From Epiperipatus broadwayi (lineage: Eukaryota > Onychophora > Udeonychophora > Euonychophora > Peripatidae), in NCBI GenBank assembly GCA_028023455.1, contig JAQFVV010006216.1:439001-503000 (forward strand): a DNA stretch of 64,000 bases, given 5' to 3'. The position numbers were made by a program, and so were the translations under genes. Below the pieces are notes generated by a model. That model ran no database searches. It was not told where the DNA came from and saw nothing but the letters and a program-made list of their open reading frames with translations. Below, one piece after another: positions 51,300 to 62,149 of the stretch. The first letter of the stretch is position 1; every line of letters begins with the position of its first letter.

Positions 51300-51900
51300 T
51301 GTTAAAATATTTATGCCAAAAGTATTAATTTCACCTATTGTGATTAATTTTCTGATCCTCTAATTTATTATGGCACTTCGATCTATACTTTTCTCTCTTA
51401 GTTATATCTTTTGGGTCCAATTTTGCTTCTTTTCTACACTATATTCTAACATTGATTTTATTTGCATTTGATTTTGAGTCCTCTACATTTTACTCTCTAG
51501 TCCATTAAACTTAACTTTCATATCATTTATTTGCTAATGTCCTTTTCTTATTTCATGAACTAACTCTGTATGCACATGCGTGATTTCTTGTCTCAATTTA
51601 TTTTCTAACTCATATTGAGCCTCTTCAGTCTTCATTACTAAAATTTCCTGGCCTGGCTACATTTCCATTTGATTCTTGTCACATTTTTCTTGATTTTCAT
51701 TAATCTTAGTAAGTATTGATAATTTTTCTGACTTTGTTGAAATTCTTGTTTAAGTACTTCCTAACTTTGTTCCATTTCTACCATTAAGCTCGAAAACATT
51801 GCCATTATAGATTCATTTTGATCTGTTTTGATGGGATAGAGGCTCTATTAACATCTCTTCCCTGTTCTAACATGTCTAATTCTCTCTCACATTCCATAGT
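51300..51900 (-). pseudogene. Decayed coiled-coil (gag-like) frame
   Basis: Minus-strand translation with a few stops and one or two frame changes gives a long Lys/Glu/Gln/Met-rich heptad-like protein, for example M-A-M-F-S-S-L-M, then K-I-N-E-N-Q-E-K-C-D-K-N-Q-M-E-M, then A-Q-Y-E-L-E-N-K-L-R-Q-E-I. The composition and layout resemble the N-terminal half of the gag protein at 30.5-32.3 kb, but without close identity. It is probably the relic of another LTR element's gag. An unrelated coiled-coil pseudogene is possible. No LTRs or pol were found beside it. Confidence 0.5.
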
Positions 51901-52255
51901 TTGTTTTATTTAGATTTATTGTTTTGATTTTAGAAAGGAAAGAAAGTGAATTTTTTTCCTCAGTTCAATATCTTATATTAAGCAGAATGATTTTTTTTCT
52001 TTACTACCTTATATGTTAACCCCTACAACTTAATCAACTTTCAACTCATATACATTTCAATTTATATAAGTGGTCGTTATGCTATTGTTTACAAAGGCAA
52101 GATTTTTTAAGGGCATTTCTTTCTTCTGGTTTTATTTTCAGTCAAAGTTGTTGGAATAAAAAATATGATTTTTTTTCTTTATTTATTAAATATTTCTGAT
52201 TACTTTTATATAATAAACTAAAAGAGGGCACATATTCTATTAAAATTTATTCATT

Positions 52256-52545
52256 TATAAACAATGAGGATTGTCAATTCCTCAACAAGCTAGAGAAAGC
52301 ATTTAAAATATTTTTGTCAAGACCCCCCCAAACCTCTGAGCATGGTTTCGTGCTTTGGCACTCCTCAGAGAGGTACTAGGGTAGTTTCAGACAATAGATC
52401 TAAAAATATCAACCCAAAGCCATCATTTATCTAAAAGTTATCTATTGAGTGAAAAATCTGAAATTTCCAGATACCTACATGTCTTCAAACCCAGCTATCC
52501 AACTCATATAGCTTGTTGAGGAATTGGCAATCCTCATTGTTTATA
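52256..52545. mobile_element. 290 bp element with 37 bp terminal inverted repeats (MITE-like)
   Basis: The ends at 52256-52292 and 52509-52545 are inverted copies with a single mismatch (core ACAATGAGGATTG...CAATTCC). The interior is non-coding and less AT-rich than the surroundings. It contains a run of seven C and a hairpin CCTCTGAG...CTCAGAGAGG at about 52,332-52,372. A non-autonomous DNA transposon fits. Target duplication is ambiguous because the flanks are TA-rich. Confidence 0.7.
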
Positions 52546-53219
52546 ACTTACAAGCTTAAGAAAATATGGCCATGTGATCTATGACTCTTATTTTGACTAT
52601 TTATTCATTTATATTTTACTTTTATAAATAGATGTTAATAAGCTTGACCATAAGACTAACAATAAAAATTACTATGCTTTATGTGAAACTCATCATGTAA
52701 CATCATCATCTGTCAAAATTGATAGGTATTAGAATTTTTTTCAAATATTTTAAGTAATCTAAAGCAAATATCAGATATTAAAGCAGTAGTTGATAGATTT
52801 ATCACAGCATTAAAAAAAAGAAAATGAAAAAGAATTTGATCAGTTTCTGAACAAGTGTATATGCTACCATCACTGGTGACATTTACATCCTTTCCTTTTA
52901 TTTATAACTTAGTTTTTTAATATTACTTGTTTATAAAATTAAATTTTAAAAAATCACATCCAATGTATTGAATTTTATTATATAAACAAACATTTTATAC
53001 AAAAGTGAAAGGTTGAGCATTTTCAAAACTTCCATGAGATGAAACAATAGAAAATGTCAGAATTTGAAGGAATTTATGGAAAAACTTTATTTGTTTTTAA
53101 TTATATGTATGATTAAAAAATATAGATTCAATTTAAAGACAAATGAAACTTTTTAAATTAATTCTTTAACAATTATAATTAACATTTATGAATAATTTAA
53201 AAATCCCAATTTTGAAAAC

Positions 53220-53717
53220 ATAAGCTTATTGAGATATTTGTATTTTTACATTGGACTATTTCCATCATCTAATATGCATATTGAATGTCTTTAGAAAAAA
53301 TTAACTTTATTTAAACATTCCAAATACATTCAACTATTAGTAATAGCACATCAAAATGGTTAGTATATGCACAATGTTTTGAGAGTATTATTTTCCCCTC
53401 TTCTTCAGGTGTTGCTGGCCTGACCAGTGACAGTACTAAATGGAATTTGAACTTGAGTTATTTTGATTATTGAATTCAAAGATAATGGTCTACTTATATA
53501 TGAGGTTCCTCCTGATTTCTCCACTAATTCCTAAGAGCAAATTTGATTAGTGTTTTCCATACATTATGTATAGTCACACTATGCTGGCTTATGGGATTTT
53601 TTGCCATTGTCATGTGAGCAGCATCTTTAAATTTTCTTCTTTGGATCTTTTCTTCTCTATCCAAAATTTTTGTATTTTCCCAATTGAACATAGCAAAAGA
53701 AGTTTGTTCAGACACTA
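53220..53717 (-). mobile_element. Penelope-like element fragment, minus copy
   Basis: The frame at 53524-53690 encodes the C-terminal part of a Penelope-like protein (F-N-W-E-N-T-K-I-L-D-R-E-E-K, then R-R-K-F-K-D-A-A), downstream of the GIY-YIG core. Its 3' flank, 53523 down to 53220, is the reverse complement of the 3' flank of the plus copy, including a shortened tRNA-like segment. The copy is truncated at its 5' end exactly where the plus copy begins. Confidence 0.78.
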
Positions 53718-54860
53718 GTGATTTGGAAAAAAATATATATAGAACAACATCTTATGAAAAGTGGTTATCCATCAACTGTTAATAAGAAAACATTAAATAT
53801 ACAACAAAAAGATTCATCAAGAGAAAAGACAATTATTGGTACTGTAGTGTACCTATACATTCCAAAAATAACAGAAAAAATAAGGAAAATCTGCAATCAG
53901 TATAACATCAGAACAGCTTTTCAGAGCCATGCCACGCTATGAGGAATTCTAGCATCTACAAAGCCTAAACTTAAAATGCTAAAAAGAAAAAAACTGCATC
54001 TATGAGGTACAGTGTGAATGTGGAAAAACATATATTGGTGAAACCAGTTGTCCCATTGAAAAACACTTGCAAGAACATAAACTGTTCATTAGAAGAGAGA
54101 AATCAGGTGTATAAAGTAGCAGACCATGTATGTACCAATAAACATATGTTCAATTGGAAAAGTACAAAAATTTTGCATAGAGAAGAAAAAATACAAAGAA
54201 GAAAATTTAAAGAAGCTGCCCACATAACAATGGCAAAAAATTCCACAAGCCAACCTAATTTGGCTATACATAATTTTTGGAAACCACTAATCAACTCTTC
54301 TCTTAGGAAGAAGTGGATCAATCAGGAGGAACCTCATAGATAAGTATATGAAATTTCTACTGACTGTTGCCTTTGTCAGGATGGCTAAGTTGGTTACAGC
54401 ATCAATAATCAAGAATCTAAGGACTCAGATTCAAATCACATGCTAGTACTCTCACTGCTCAGGACAGCAACATCTGAATAAGAGAGGAGAATAGTATCTC
54501 TTGAAACATTGTGCATATAAAAATAATAATATAGGCACTATTGCACCTGAATGCAAAGCTATTTTATGCTTAAAACAAAATAAAAATTAAACTATTCTGG
54601 GAGCCCTTTCAAGAGACATGATCTCATTATCAAAGCTCCAAGTGAATTAATGATATGCAAATTATGCAAAGTTTAAGATTAATTGCTCCATTTTCTTGAA
54701 ATCATGAAGCATGTGTCCATACTAACCTATTTGATGTGTTATAACTGCCAGTTGAATGTATTTGGAATATTTAAATAAAGTTTTTTTTCTAAAGACATTC
54801 AATATGCATATTAGATTATGGAAATTGTCCAATATAAAAATACAACTCGTACACCATCAT
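53718..54860 (+). mobile_element. Penelope-like element fragment with GIY-YIG endonuclease, plus copy
   Basis: The coding remnant at 53718-54343 runs from the RT-endonuclease linker (K-I-C-N-Q-Y-N-I-R-T-A-F, the usual N-I-x-T-A-F-x-S-H box) into the GIY-YIG nuclease. That domain reads I-Y-E-V-Q-C-E-C-G-K-T-Y-I-G-E-T near 53,995-54,045. It ends with F-N-W...R-R-K-F-K-E-A-A. A stop at 53,941 and a frameshift near 54,112 inactivate it. No RT domain is present. The 3' flank to about 54,845 is shared with the minus copy, apart from about 200 bases (about 54,520-54,720) found only here. Confidence 0.82.
54375..54440 (+). repeat. tRNA-Leu-like module in the Penelope 3' flank
   Basis: Begins GTCAGGATGGC, like animal tRNA-Leu. 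It has a perfect A box (TGGCTAAGTTGG, 54382-54393) and a B box (GATTCAAATC, 54428-54437) 46 bases apart, which is true tRNA spacing. The acceptor stem cannot close, so it is not a functional tRNA. A shortened version lies in the minus copy, so the module was part of the element before the inversion. Confidence 0.6.
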
Positions 54861-55840
54861 CACAAACTTTCAGGAAACTATTGAGATATGAATGGAAGAA
54901 AAAAATCTCCAGTAAAGAATTATAGTAAATCAGAAAAAAAATGTTAAAGAAACTTATAAATAGATGGAATTTGAATTGTTTATCCGTATATATAAAAATA
55001 ATGATAATTGAGAACTAATAATCTTAAAATTTTAGTATTATACAAGATACATACAAAAAGAAATAATTCCATAATCAGCAAATAAATTAAAAACTAGTAT
55101 ACTTTAATTTGTATTTATTTTATATTCTTGAAATAAATACATAAAACTAAAATGAATTGGCAAAACATCACCATGCATTTAGATAATGATGGATCATTAT
55201 TAAAATAATAGATATTAATTTTGGATTTGTATTCAATTAGATCATAATGTATGATAAACAATTTATATAATTTTTATTTTAAAAAAGCAAATCCTCCTAG
55301 AAAATGCTGGTAGTAAAAAGTTTTATTTAACCCTTAAACCGCTAATTATATTATTGGTTGTATGAGGTAAAAATCAAATCTTTTAATTCGCCAACTCACA
55401 AACTGAAGACAAAGCCTATTGTTAAAACATATTCGCCTATAATATTAAATTCAACTCAGATACGTTTATAAAAAGTATATTATTAATTTTTCAGGTTATG
55501 AAAGAGAATGAAAGTTCTTTCAAAAATAAATTGCTATTTATTTATTATAAAATATATTCAATTTCGGCAAATATAAAGCGAATGTCTAAACAAAAAGTGC
55601 TGACGCAAACGCTTTTTTTCAATGTTACGTTATTGAAAAGTAAAGATTTCTTTTTGCTAAATCTTAAATATTTTTACTAAAATCTTCAATATTTTTCGAA
55701 AATAATTTTGTTTTTTTAGTTTATTTTTTAAAAATTATTTTAATTTCTCAAATTATACTTTTTAAAATACTTAAATCACATTCGAAATGAAAATCTCAGC
55801 ATTTTTCTTTATTTTCTATGATCAGGCGGTTTCTTTGTTC
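54861..55840. other. AT-rich non-coding DNA
   Basis: No feature recognised. The 60-codon frame at 55498-55680 has no recognisable features. Confidence 0.4.
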
Positions 55841-55847
55841 TTTCCAG

Positions 55848-56101
55848 CCAATCAGAATGTCTTTTTTGGCTGAGAGCTTGCTGACAACCAATCACTGACA
55901 ATGTTCTTTCTTTGTTTAGGTATAAATGCATTTTTTTTTATTTTTTACTTGTAAAATAATTCGGAAGAGGGCACCATCTTACAGAACTTTTAAAAACCTA
56001 ATCAATACCTGTCAAATGAATATTATAGCATAAGAACTGGCAGAGTTAGAGTGATGTCAGATGTTGATGAGAGGCCTCGTAAGAGGCGGAAAAAGGGTTA
56101 A
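55848..56101 (+). promoter_or_regulatory. Promoter-like segment: two CCAAT boxes, TATA box, short basic ORF
   Basis: CCAATCAGA at 55848 and ACCAATCA at 55887 are followed by TATAAAT at 55921-55927, 27 bases after the second CCAAT. The first good ATG downstream (56054) opens a 15-residue frame, MSDVDERPRKRRKKG, ending in a TAA at 56099-56101. It has an acidic start and a nuclear-localisation-like basic run. This is the arrangement of an RNA polymerase II core promoter with a first coding exon. The donor site (AGG/GTTAAT) is weak and no downstream exon was identified. It could equally be a chance cluster. Confidence 0.33.
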
Positions 56102-56267
56102 TAAATCTCATGTAGCCAAGATAGATAAATACTTGAAATAACAAAATAGATAAAGTAGAATATCATACTAAATACTAACAAAAAAAATTATTGTAAAACT
56201 CTCTCACAACTATGACTTCATCTGTTATACAATAGACCTTTTCAAGTGAAAATGAATAAAAACATAA

Positions 56268-56340
<73 letters not shown>

Positions 56341-57840
56341 GACCTTCTGATTTGGCACCAGAAATAGTCATTGTAGTAGTGTAGTAGTATATCAGATATT
56401 ATCTGATATAGTCCTCTTTAAAAAAAAATGAAATAATGTGAATTTTTTTTTTCACTTAAAACTGTAATCAAAAGTAAGTGTAGGTATAATTTCAAGATTT
56501 CTCAAATGTTTAGTATCTTGTTTTGGGGTATAATCAGTAATAGAATAGGGGGTGTCTTGTTATATGTATAGTCAGTGTAGTTTAGGTTATTACTTGTTTT
56601 ATTTGCTCATAAAGCAGTACTCAGTTTTGTTAGAATGATTTTCTAGTCCATTTGTTTTGTACATTTTAAATTTATAGCATAAACAGTAAAATATGTTTCA
56701 TTCATCATCATTCACATTGTCATTTCAGTCAGTATAGTGTAATACCTATTGTATATTACTACTGAATATTCATGCATTATCCAACTTCATTTTTCATTCA
56801 CATGTTTCATTAAACCATTAAATATCCCACATTACATTCAAATATTTAATTATATCAATAACAGTATTAAAAAATCTAACTTAATTACATTTTAAATAAA
56901 TCAATAAATTATAGTAGTGCATGAGTGTTAACATAATTATTTGATTTGAGCATTTATTGGCATAAACACAAACAGCTCCTGCTTATCACAGTTAGTTCTA
57001 TTCTGTTAGATTGGGGAATATAACAGTTTTATAAAATTTGTATTACAATAACGACAAACAATACAAAAGTTGATAAACACTGATCTAAACAAAGTCCGCT
57101 GTGAAAATAAAATTGTATTTAAGTTCAATTCAAATTCATATTTTCCAGGATAGAGGCATTTGTATTCATTCAATCTTGTGAAAAATTTATTCTTTTTTAA
57201 TATGAATATTTGAAACATTACAGCATGAAAACTATGTAAACATATTCAGAACAAAGACATTCTAAATTATATATGGTAAATAATTTACAATTTGTAAATA
57301 TATGTAAATTGTTTGTTTAATGGCTAGAAAAGATTCTAAGATATTATTATTATTATTATATATAAATTTGTTTGGTGACTAAATATTTAAGTCACTGATA
57401 TAAAAACTGAAATATTCTATAGTATGTTTTTAGAATAATCTTTCAACATATCTTTGATTAACAAAAAAAAATCCAAATTTTATACAATTGATTGAGATAA
57501 AAATGATCACTTAAAACCTTTTACAAAAAGAAAGAACACTGTAATAGAATTCTAGACAGAGAGAAAGAAACTAAAGCCAATAATGGATAACAAAAAAGAT
57601 TGACAAAAATTGTTTTTAGTATTTTAGTTATTATATAAATGGGATAGCATGGATAGTTGAGGGTCATGTGAAAATCTGAGTTCAAACCATCTATATATTA
57701 CATATTGGAGTGCAGGCATAAAAAAAAGCATGTACTGTGGAAAAAATTCAAAAAATAAATCAATAAAGTATATTTAATGATGCACAGTATGCAAATACCA
57801 AGATATAATGAATATCATGATAATCTTTTTTTTTTCATAT
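56102..57840. other. AT-rich non-coding DNA with a palindromic TA array
   Basis: TA arrays at 56,271-56,337 are split by TATTATGTTTTATA. A 40 bp near-palindrome lies at about 57,270-57,310. No gene recognised. Confidence 0.45.
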
Positions 57841-57844
57841 GTCC

Positions 57845-57940
57845 TAACATCGGCCGGGATGCGAACCCACAACCGTCTGCAACCAACTACTTGCTTGCAA
57901 GGCACTGCGATGACCTCTCGGCTAACAACGCTTGACACCA
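57845..57940 (-). repeat. tRNA-like SINE head
   Basis: The minus strand has an A box TTAGCCGAGAGG (57925-57914) and a B box GGTTCGCATCC (57867-57857), 58 bases apart, as in tRNAs with a long variable arm or tRNA-derived SINEs. The segment is an abrupt GC-rich island in AT-rich DNA. The acceptor arms do not pair well, so a SINE or tRNA pseudogene is likelier than a tRNA gene. Confidence 0.6.
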
Positions 57941-57945
57941 TGATA

Positions 57946-59090
57946 ATCAATTGATTGAATAAAATATAATTATTACAACTATATCAATTAAGGAATTTTA
58001 AAAAATCACAATTAACTTTAATGTGTTACCTAAATATCTCAAATGAATATTTATTTTTAAAATAATATTTATACTGTTGAATAGTCATAAAAAATGCTAA
58101 TAAAAACTTTCTCAATAAAAAATAAATATAAGCTTATTTGCTTTTATAATATTCTTGGGGAGAGGGGACATTAATAAAAATAGAAACTTGCTCGGAGATG
58201 TTATGTGAATACAATTGTTTTTTTTTTTTGAAAACCTTAGTAAAATAATGACATTTTTATAAATCAATTACAAAGTAAAGATGTATTAACAATTGAATTG
58301 CTAATTGCAATGCCCCCCCCCGCCTCCTCCAATAAAAACTGAAAATCTATGATCCATTACATTGAATAATATTTTATCTCATTTTAATTTAATTTGTGAA
58401 AAAATATCTAAATATAATTTTTCGTGTAATAATATGTTTATCTTTTTTTTTTTAGTTTACAAATCGTATTTATTGTAATATCTTATATTTGAATCTAGGA
58501 GAAAGTTTTAATTTTTTTCAGATAATTATAAATTTAGAGCAAGTAAAGGAATTACCTTCAGGTAACCAAATGATAGCTAAAGTTTTTTTGCTGAATAGTA
58601 AATAGGTAACAGACTGATTTATGTCAAAGAAATAAAAATCATAAAGCGTCATCAACTGGAAATTAAAGTATTGTTTTCTCTGTCGTCGATCTATTACCCA
58701 AGACATAAAATAGCAGCTAAGGTTATAAATACAAAGGTCTTTTTATATTTTTGGCTTTTATGATTTGTAAAAACAAAATTAAAAAAATGAATAATACAAA
58801 TATTAAAATTAAATTACAGAAATATTTGAAACTAAAAACAAAATCTGGAAAATCAGAAAAAATAAATAAATGTAATGATAAAGTTTAAAAATTACCATTT
58901 ATTAGATATTCAACCAGTATTAATAAAATAATATAATGGTCATCCAAATGCTTCTGAATCTATAAAAAAACTGATTTGCTAATTAGTAATTGAATTGTAT
59001 AACAATTTTCTTAACAATATGTATGTTATTTATAAAAAACGCTTTTTTAGACAATTATAAATTATAAATAGATGCACTGACATATTCTTG
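57946..59090. other. AT-rich non-coding DNA with a poly-C run
   Basis: A run of ten C at about 58,313-58,322 followed by a CG and CCTCC repeat stands out in an otherwise AT-rich stretch. No gene recognised. Confidence 0.45.
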
Positions 59091-59675
59091 TAAGAAAAGC
59101 TATAATTGCATGAAAATTATTATCGAAGCTAAGAGCTTTCAAGCATGTTAAATATTCTCACAGTCATAGCTTTAGAATGTGCATAATTGTATGGGGATGT
59201 GTATATATAGGCAATAGATTATTTTAAATGTATGTCAATCAGATTTCCATTTCTTAGAAAGGGAGAAACAGGATTCCTTTCGATTTATGGCATTAGTGTT
59301 GTTAGCTATATTCCATAATTATTTGATCTTCTGCTTGTAGTTATTTTACTCAATGCATGTTATGTTGGAAGATATTGTCTCAAAGGTATGGGCTGTGGTG
59401 TTTTGGTGCTCAAGGAAGGTCGGCTTATGTTCTGGATTATTTGTGGTTAGTCTGTAAAGATATCTGTGTTGGCAAATCTGAGTAGAGAAGGATACACATG
59501 ATTTACCATAATATATAGTACAGCATCCTGCTTGATGGCATGTAATTTTATATATCAAGTGCAGAGTTTTTTCTATATGGATGTCTGTCTTTAGAATTAT
59601 TTCTTAATCTGTTAATTGTGGTAAGAGGATCAGTTACAGATAATACAGAGTGTACATCAACCTTCATCTAGCACT
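59091..59675 (-). mobile_element. Second Penelope-like (GIY-YIG) family, minus copy
   Basis: The minus-strand frame at 59346-59600 reads L-I-Y-K-I-T-C-H, then I-Y-Y-G-K-S-C, then I-C-Q-H-R, the spacing of a GIY-YIG nuclease of Penelope-like elements. It continues L-E-H-Q-N-T-T-A-H-T-F-E. It differs clearly from the nuclease at 54.0 kb, so a separate family. Only this domain is left. The 3' flank, 59345 down to 59091, matches the plus copy at 59676-59942. Confidence 0.65.
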
Positions 59676-59942
59676 GAGCACCAAAATACCATAGGCTATA
59701 TATTTGAGCTAATATCTCCCAGCATAGCATGCATTGAGAGAAATAACTCTAAGCAGAAAATAAAAGAAGCATGGCATATAGCTAACAACCCTATTGCTAT
59801 ACATTTTGAATAATCTATTGCCTATATACTCATTTCCATTCAATTATGGACTTTCCATGGTTATGGTTATGAGGACATTTAACACTTTTGAAAGCACTTA
59901 GCTTTGATAATAATTTTCATGTAATTATAGTGTTCTTATGAG
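59676..59942 (+). mobile_element. Second Penelope-like family, inverted 3' fragment
   Basis: The reverse complement of this segment aligns with 59091-59420, with many substitutions and a roughly 50-base deletion. Landmarks are GTTGTTAGCTATAT, TCAATGCATG and ATGAAAATTATTATC. It lacks the nuclease region, so it is a more strongly 5'-truncated copy placed head to head with the minus copy. Confidence 0.65.
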
Positions 59943-60662
59943 AGCATGTCAGTGCATATATTTATAAAATGTATGTTAATTAAATTAAATCATAATAATA
60001 AACATCCACTCAAAAAGAGTATGGCCATTATAATTCCAAAAAAAGACAGGAGAGAGAAAGTGAGAAAAAAAAATTCTAAAACTGAGTTTTTTGGTGATTA
60101 TTTGAACCAATCTGGGAACCACAAATACATCTACATATAGAACATGTTGGTCCAATTTGCTATTTACTTATTATTTTATGATTTTGTCCAATAACTTCCT
60201 CAGCCGAGACCTTTTCTTTATAAAATATTTCACCATCATGTGTAATTGTAGCTTTCCAATATATTATTGTCAACCATATCTTTCCAATGGGAACAATTGA
60301 CATTGAAATTTCTTTAGAATATCTTTGGGACAATCTTTATAATGTAGACATGATTTACATCTTCTATGAAAATCATGTTCAAGTTTATTATAAAACACTC
60401 TTTTAGGAAGACTTGTTATGTTGTTCATTCATTTTACATATCCAATCCAACAAAGGATGAAATAGTGTTATGTCCTGAAAGATGAAGAACACATTTATTG
60501 TTTTTATGATCTTGCCATTGTATTTACAAAATTTTGTAGAGCATTTTTAATTAAAACCTTTTTATTGCCTGTATATTGCATTGATAATGTATCCATGTTT
60601 CACATACATATAGAAAATACATAAAGAGACAGCTTTATATATGACTAACTTAGTTGCAGTAG

Positions 60663-61345
60663 TTATTTGTCTATGGTGAAATTATTTTTTAACTTGTTAA
60701 AGGCAGCAAAAGCACATTGCAGTTCATGTTGAATCTCAAAATCTAAATTCACCTTTCTGATTATAAAACTATCTAGGTATTGAAACTGATTTACATTCTT
60801 AAAGTTAATAACCATTTGAGCTGAATATTGCTGAGGATTTTTTTCCATCACTGGCTGATAAAGAATTTGAATTTTTTGAACATTAATTAATAAACCAAAT
60901 GTTTATAAGTTGTATTTAAAACATTAAAAACATTCTGTAAAATGGTTTTTGAATCAAAAAATAGCATAATCATTAGCACACTGATTCAAATTAAAACTGT
61001 CACCAAAACCTTATTGAATCTTGTATTTCTGACTGATTAATCTACCTACAAACAATTTCAATGACCACTGTCATAAAAAGTGAAAACAAAGTTGGAGCAA
61101 GTACCCATCCTTCAGATTTTCCACCTGTAGTAATAACTCTTTTTCTTTCATCATGTAGAAGCTGTTAATATGAATAAATTTTGGTGGATAATAATTAATT
61201 TCAAACAGTAATATAAATTTGTTCTATTAATTGAATAAAATGCTTTGATTAAATCAATATAAGTAATATATAAATCATTGTTTGTTTCTGGTATTTTTTT
61301 TGCATTTGCCTGGCAAAATAAATTGATATCTACAGACTTTTTCAT
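60663..61345 (-). pseudogene. LINE reverse transcriptase remnant
   Basis: The palm and thumb of the minus-strand LINE. Two open pieces (61,151-61,345 and 60,663-60,851) are joined by a damaged region. The expected F-A-D-D catalytic box reads C-A-N-D at 60,969-60,980, so one catalytic Asp is now Asn, and a stop follows a few codons later. It cannot be active. Confidence 0.78.
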
Positions 61346-62149
61346 TCCTTAAAATTACATTGAGTCTCTAGTACTATTCATCTATAACTTGAAACAATTC
61401 ATTCAACAAAATACTTGAAAAATACTAGTGATGTAATAAATAATAAATATATTTCATGATATTTACTGCAATCTTGTATATTGCCTTTGTTTTTAAAAAT
61501 TGAAACAATTAAAACATCCTTAAAATCAGTTGACCCACTTTATGGGTTTAAACATTGCTAAAAAATTACAATAGTTTTGAATCTAATATATTATTACTGT
61601 ATTTTAATGCTTCTCCAATTATTTCATTATGACTTACAGCATTTCTATTTTTAAGATTACAAAGAACTGTTTTGATTTCATTAAGCTGGATATATTTATG
61701 CAAATTTAAATGAATAGATAAAATGGATATATAATTAAAATTATTAATATCAATTATTGTATCATTATTTTAAAGATTATCAAAACATTCTTTACACCTA
61801 TTCAAAATATCACTATCTTCTTTGCAGTTTTAATCATCCAATCAGTTTTAAGCCTTCCTATCAGATGTCAAACTTTTGCTTTCAAATATTTATATTTATT
61901 ATAAAGTTTCACATTTAATCTATTATTTTGCCAAGCAAAGAAGGTCTCTTGTTTTTTTTAATTAAATCTCTAATAATATGGTCGTTGTCAGAAAACCAGT
62001 CATAATTTTTTAAAAATATATTTCTATAACACCACACTTCTTAAAGTAATATCCTCCTTCAGTAATATGAGAGATCTGATGATACAAATTAGCAATTTTA
62101 GTGCTTATGATTAGAATAATACCTATTTATTAATGGAACTACCATTTTA

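Noticed and set aside
51120-51300. Minus-strand translation faintly like a LINE thumb region
   Set aside because: Too short and no supporting motif on either side.
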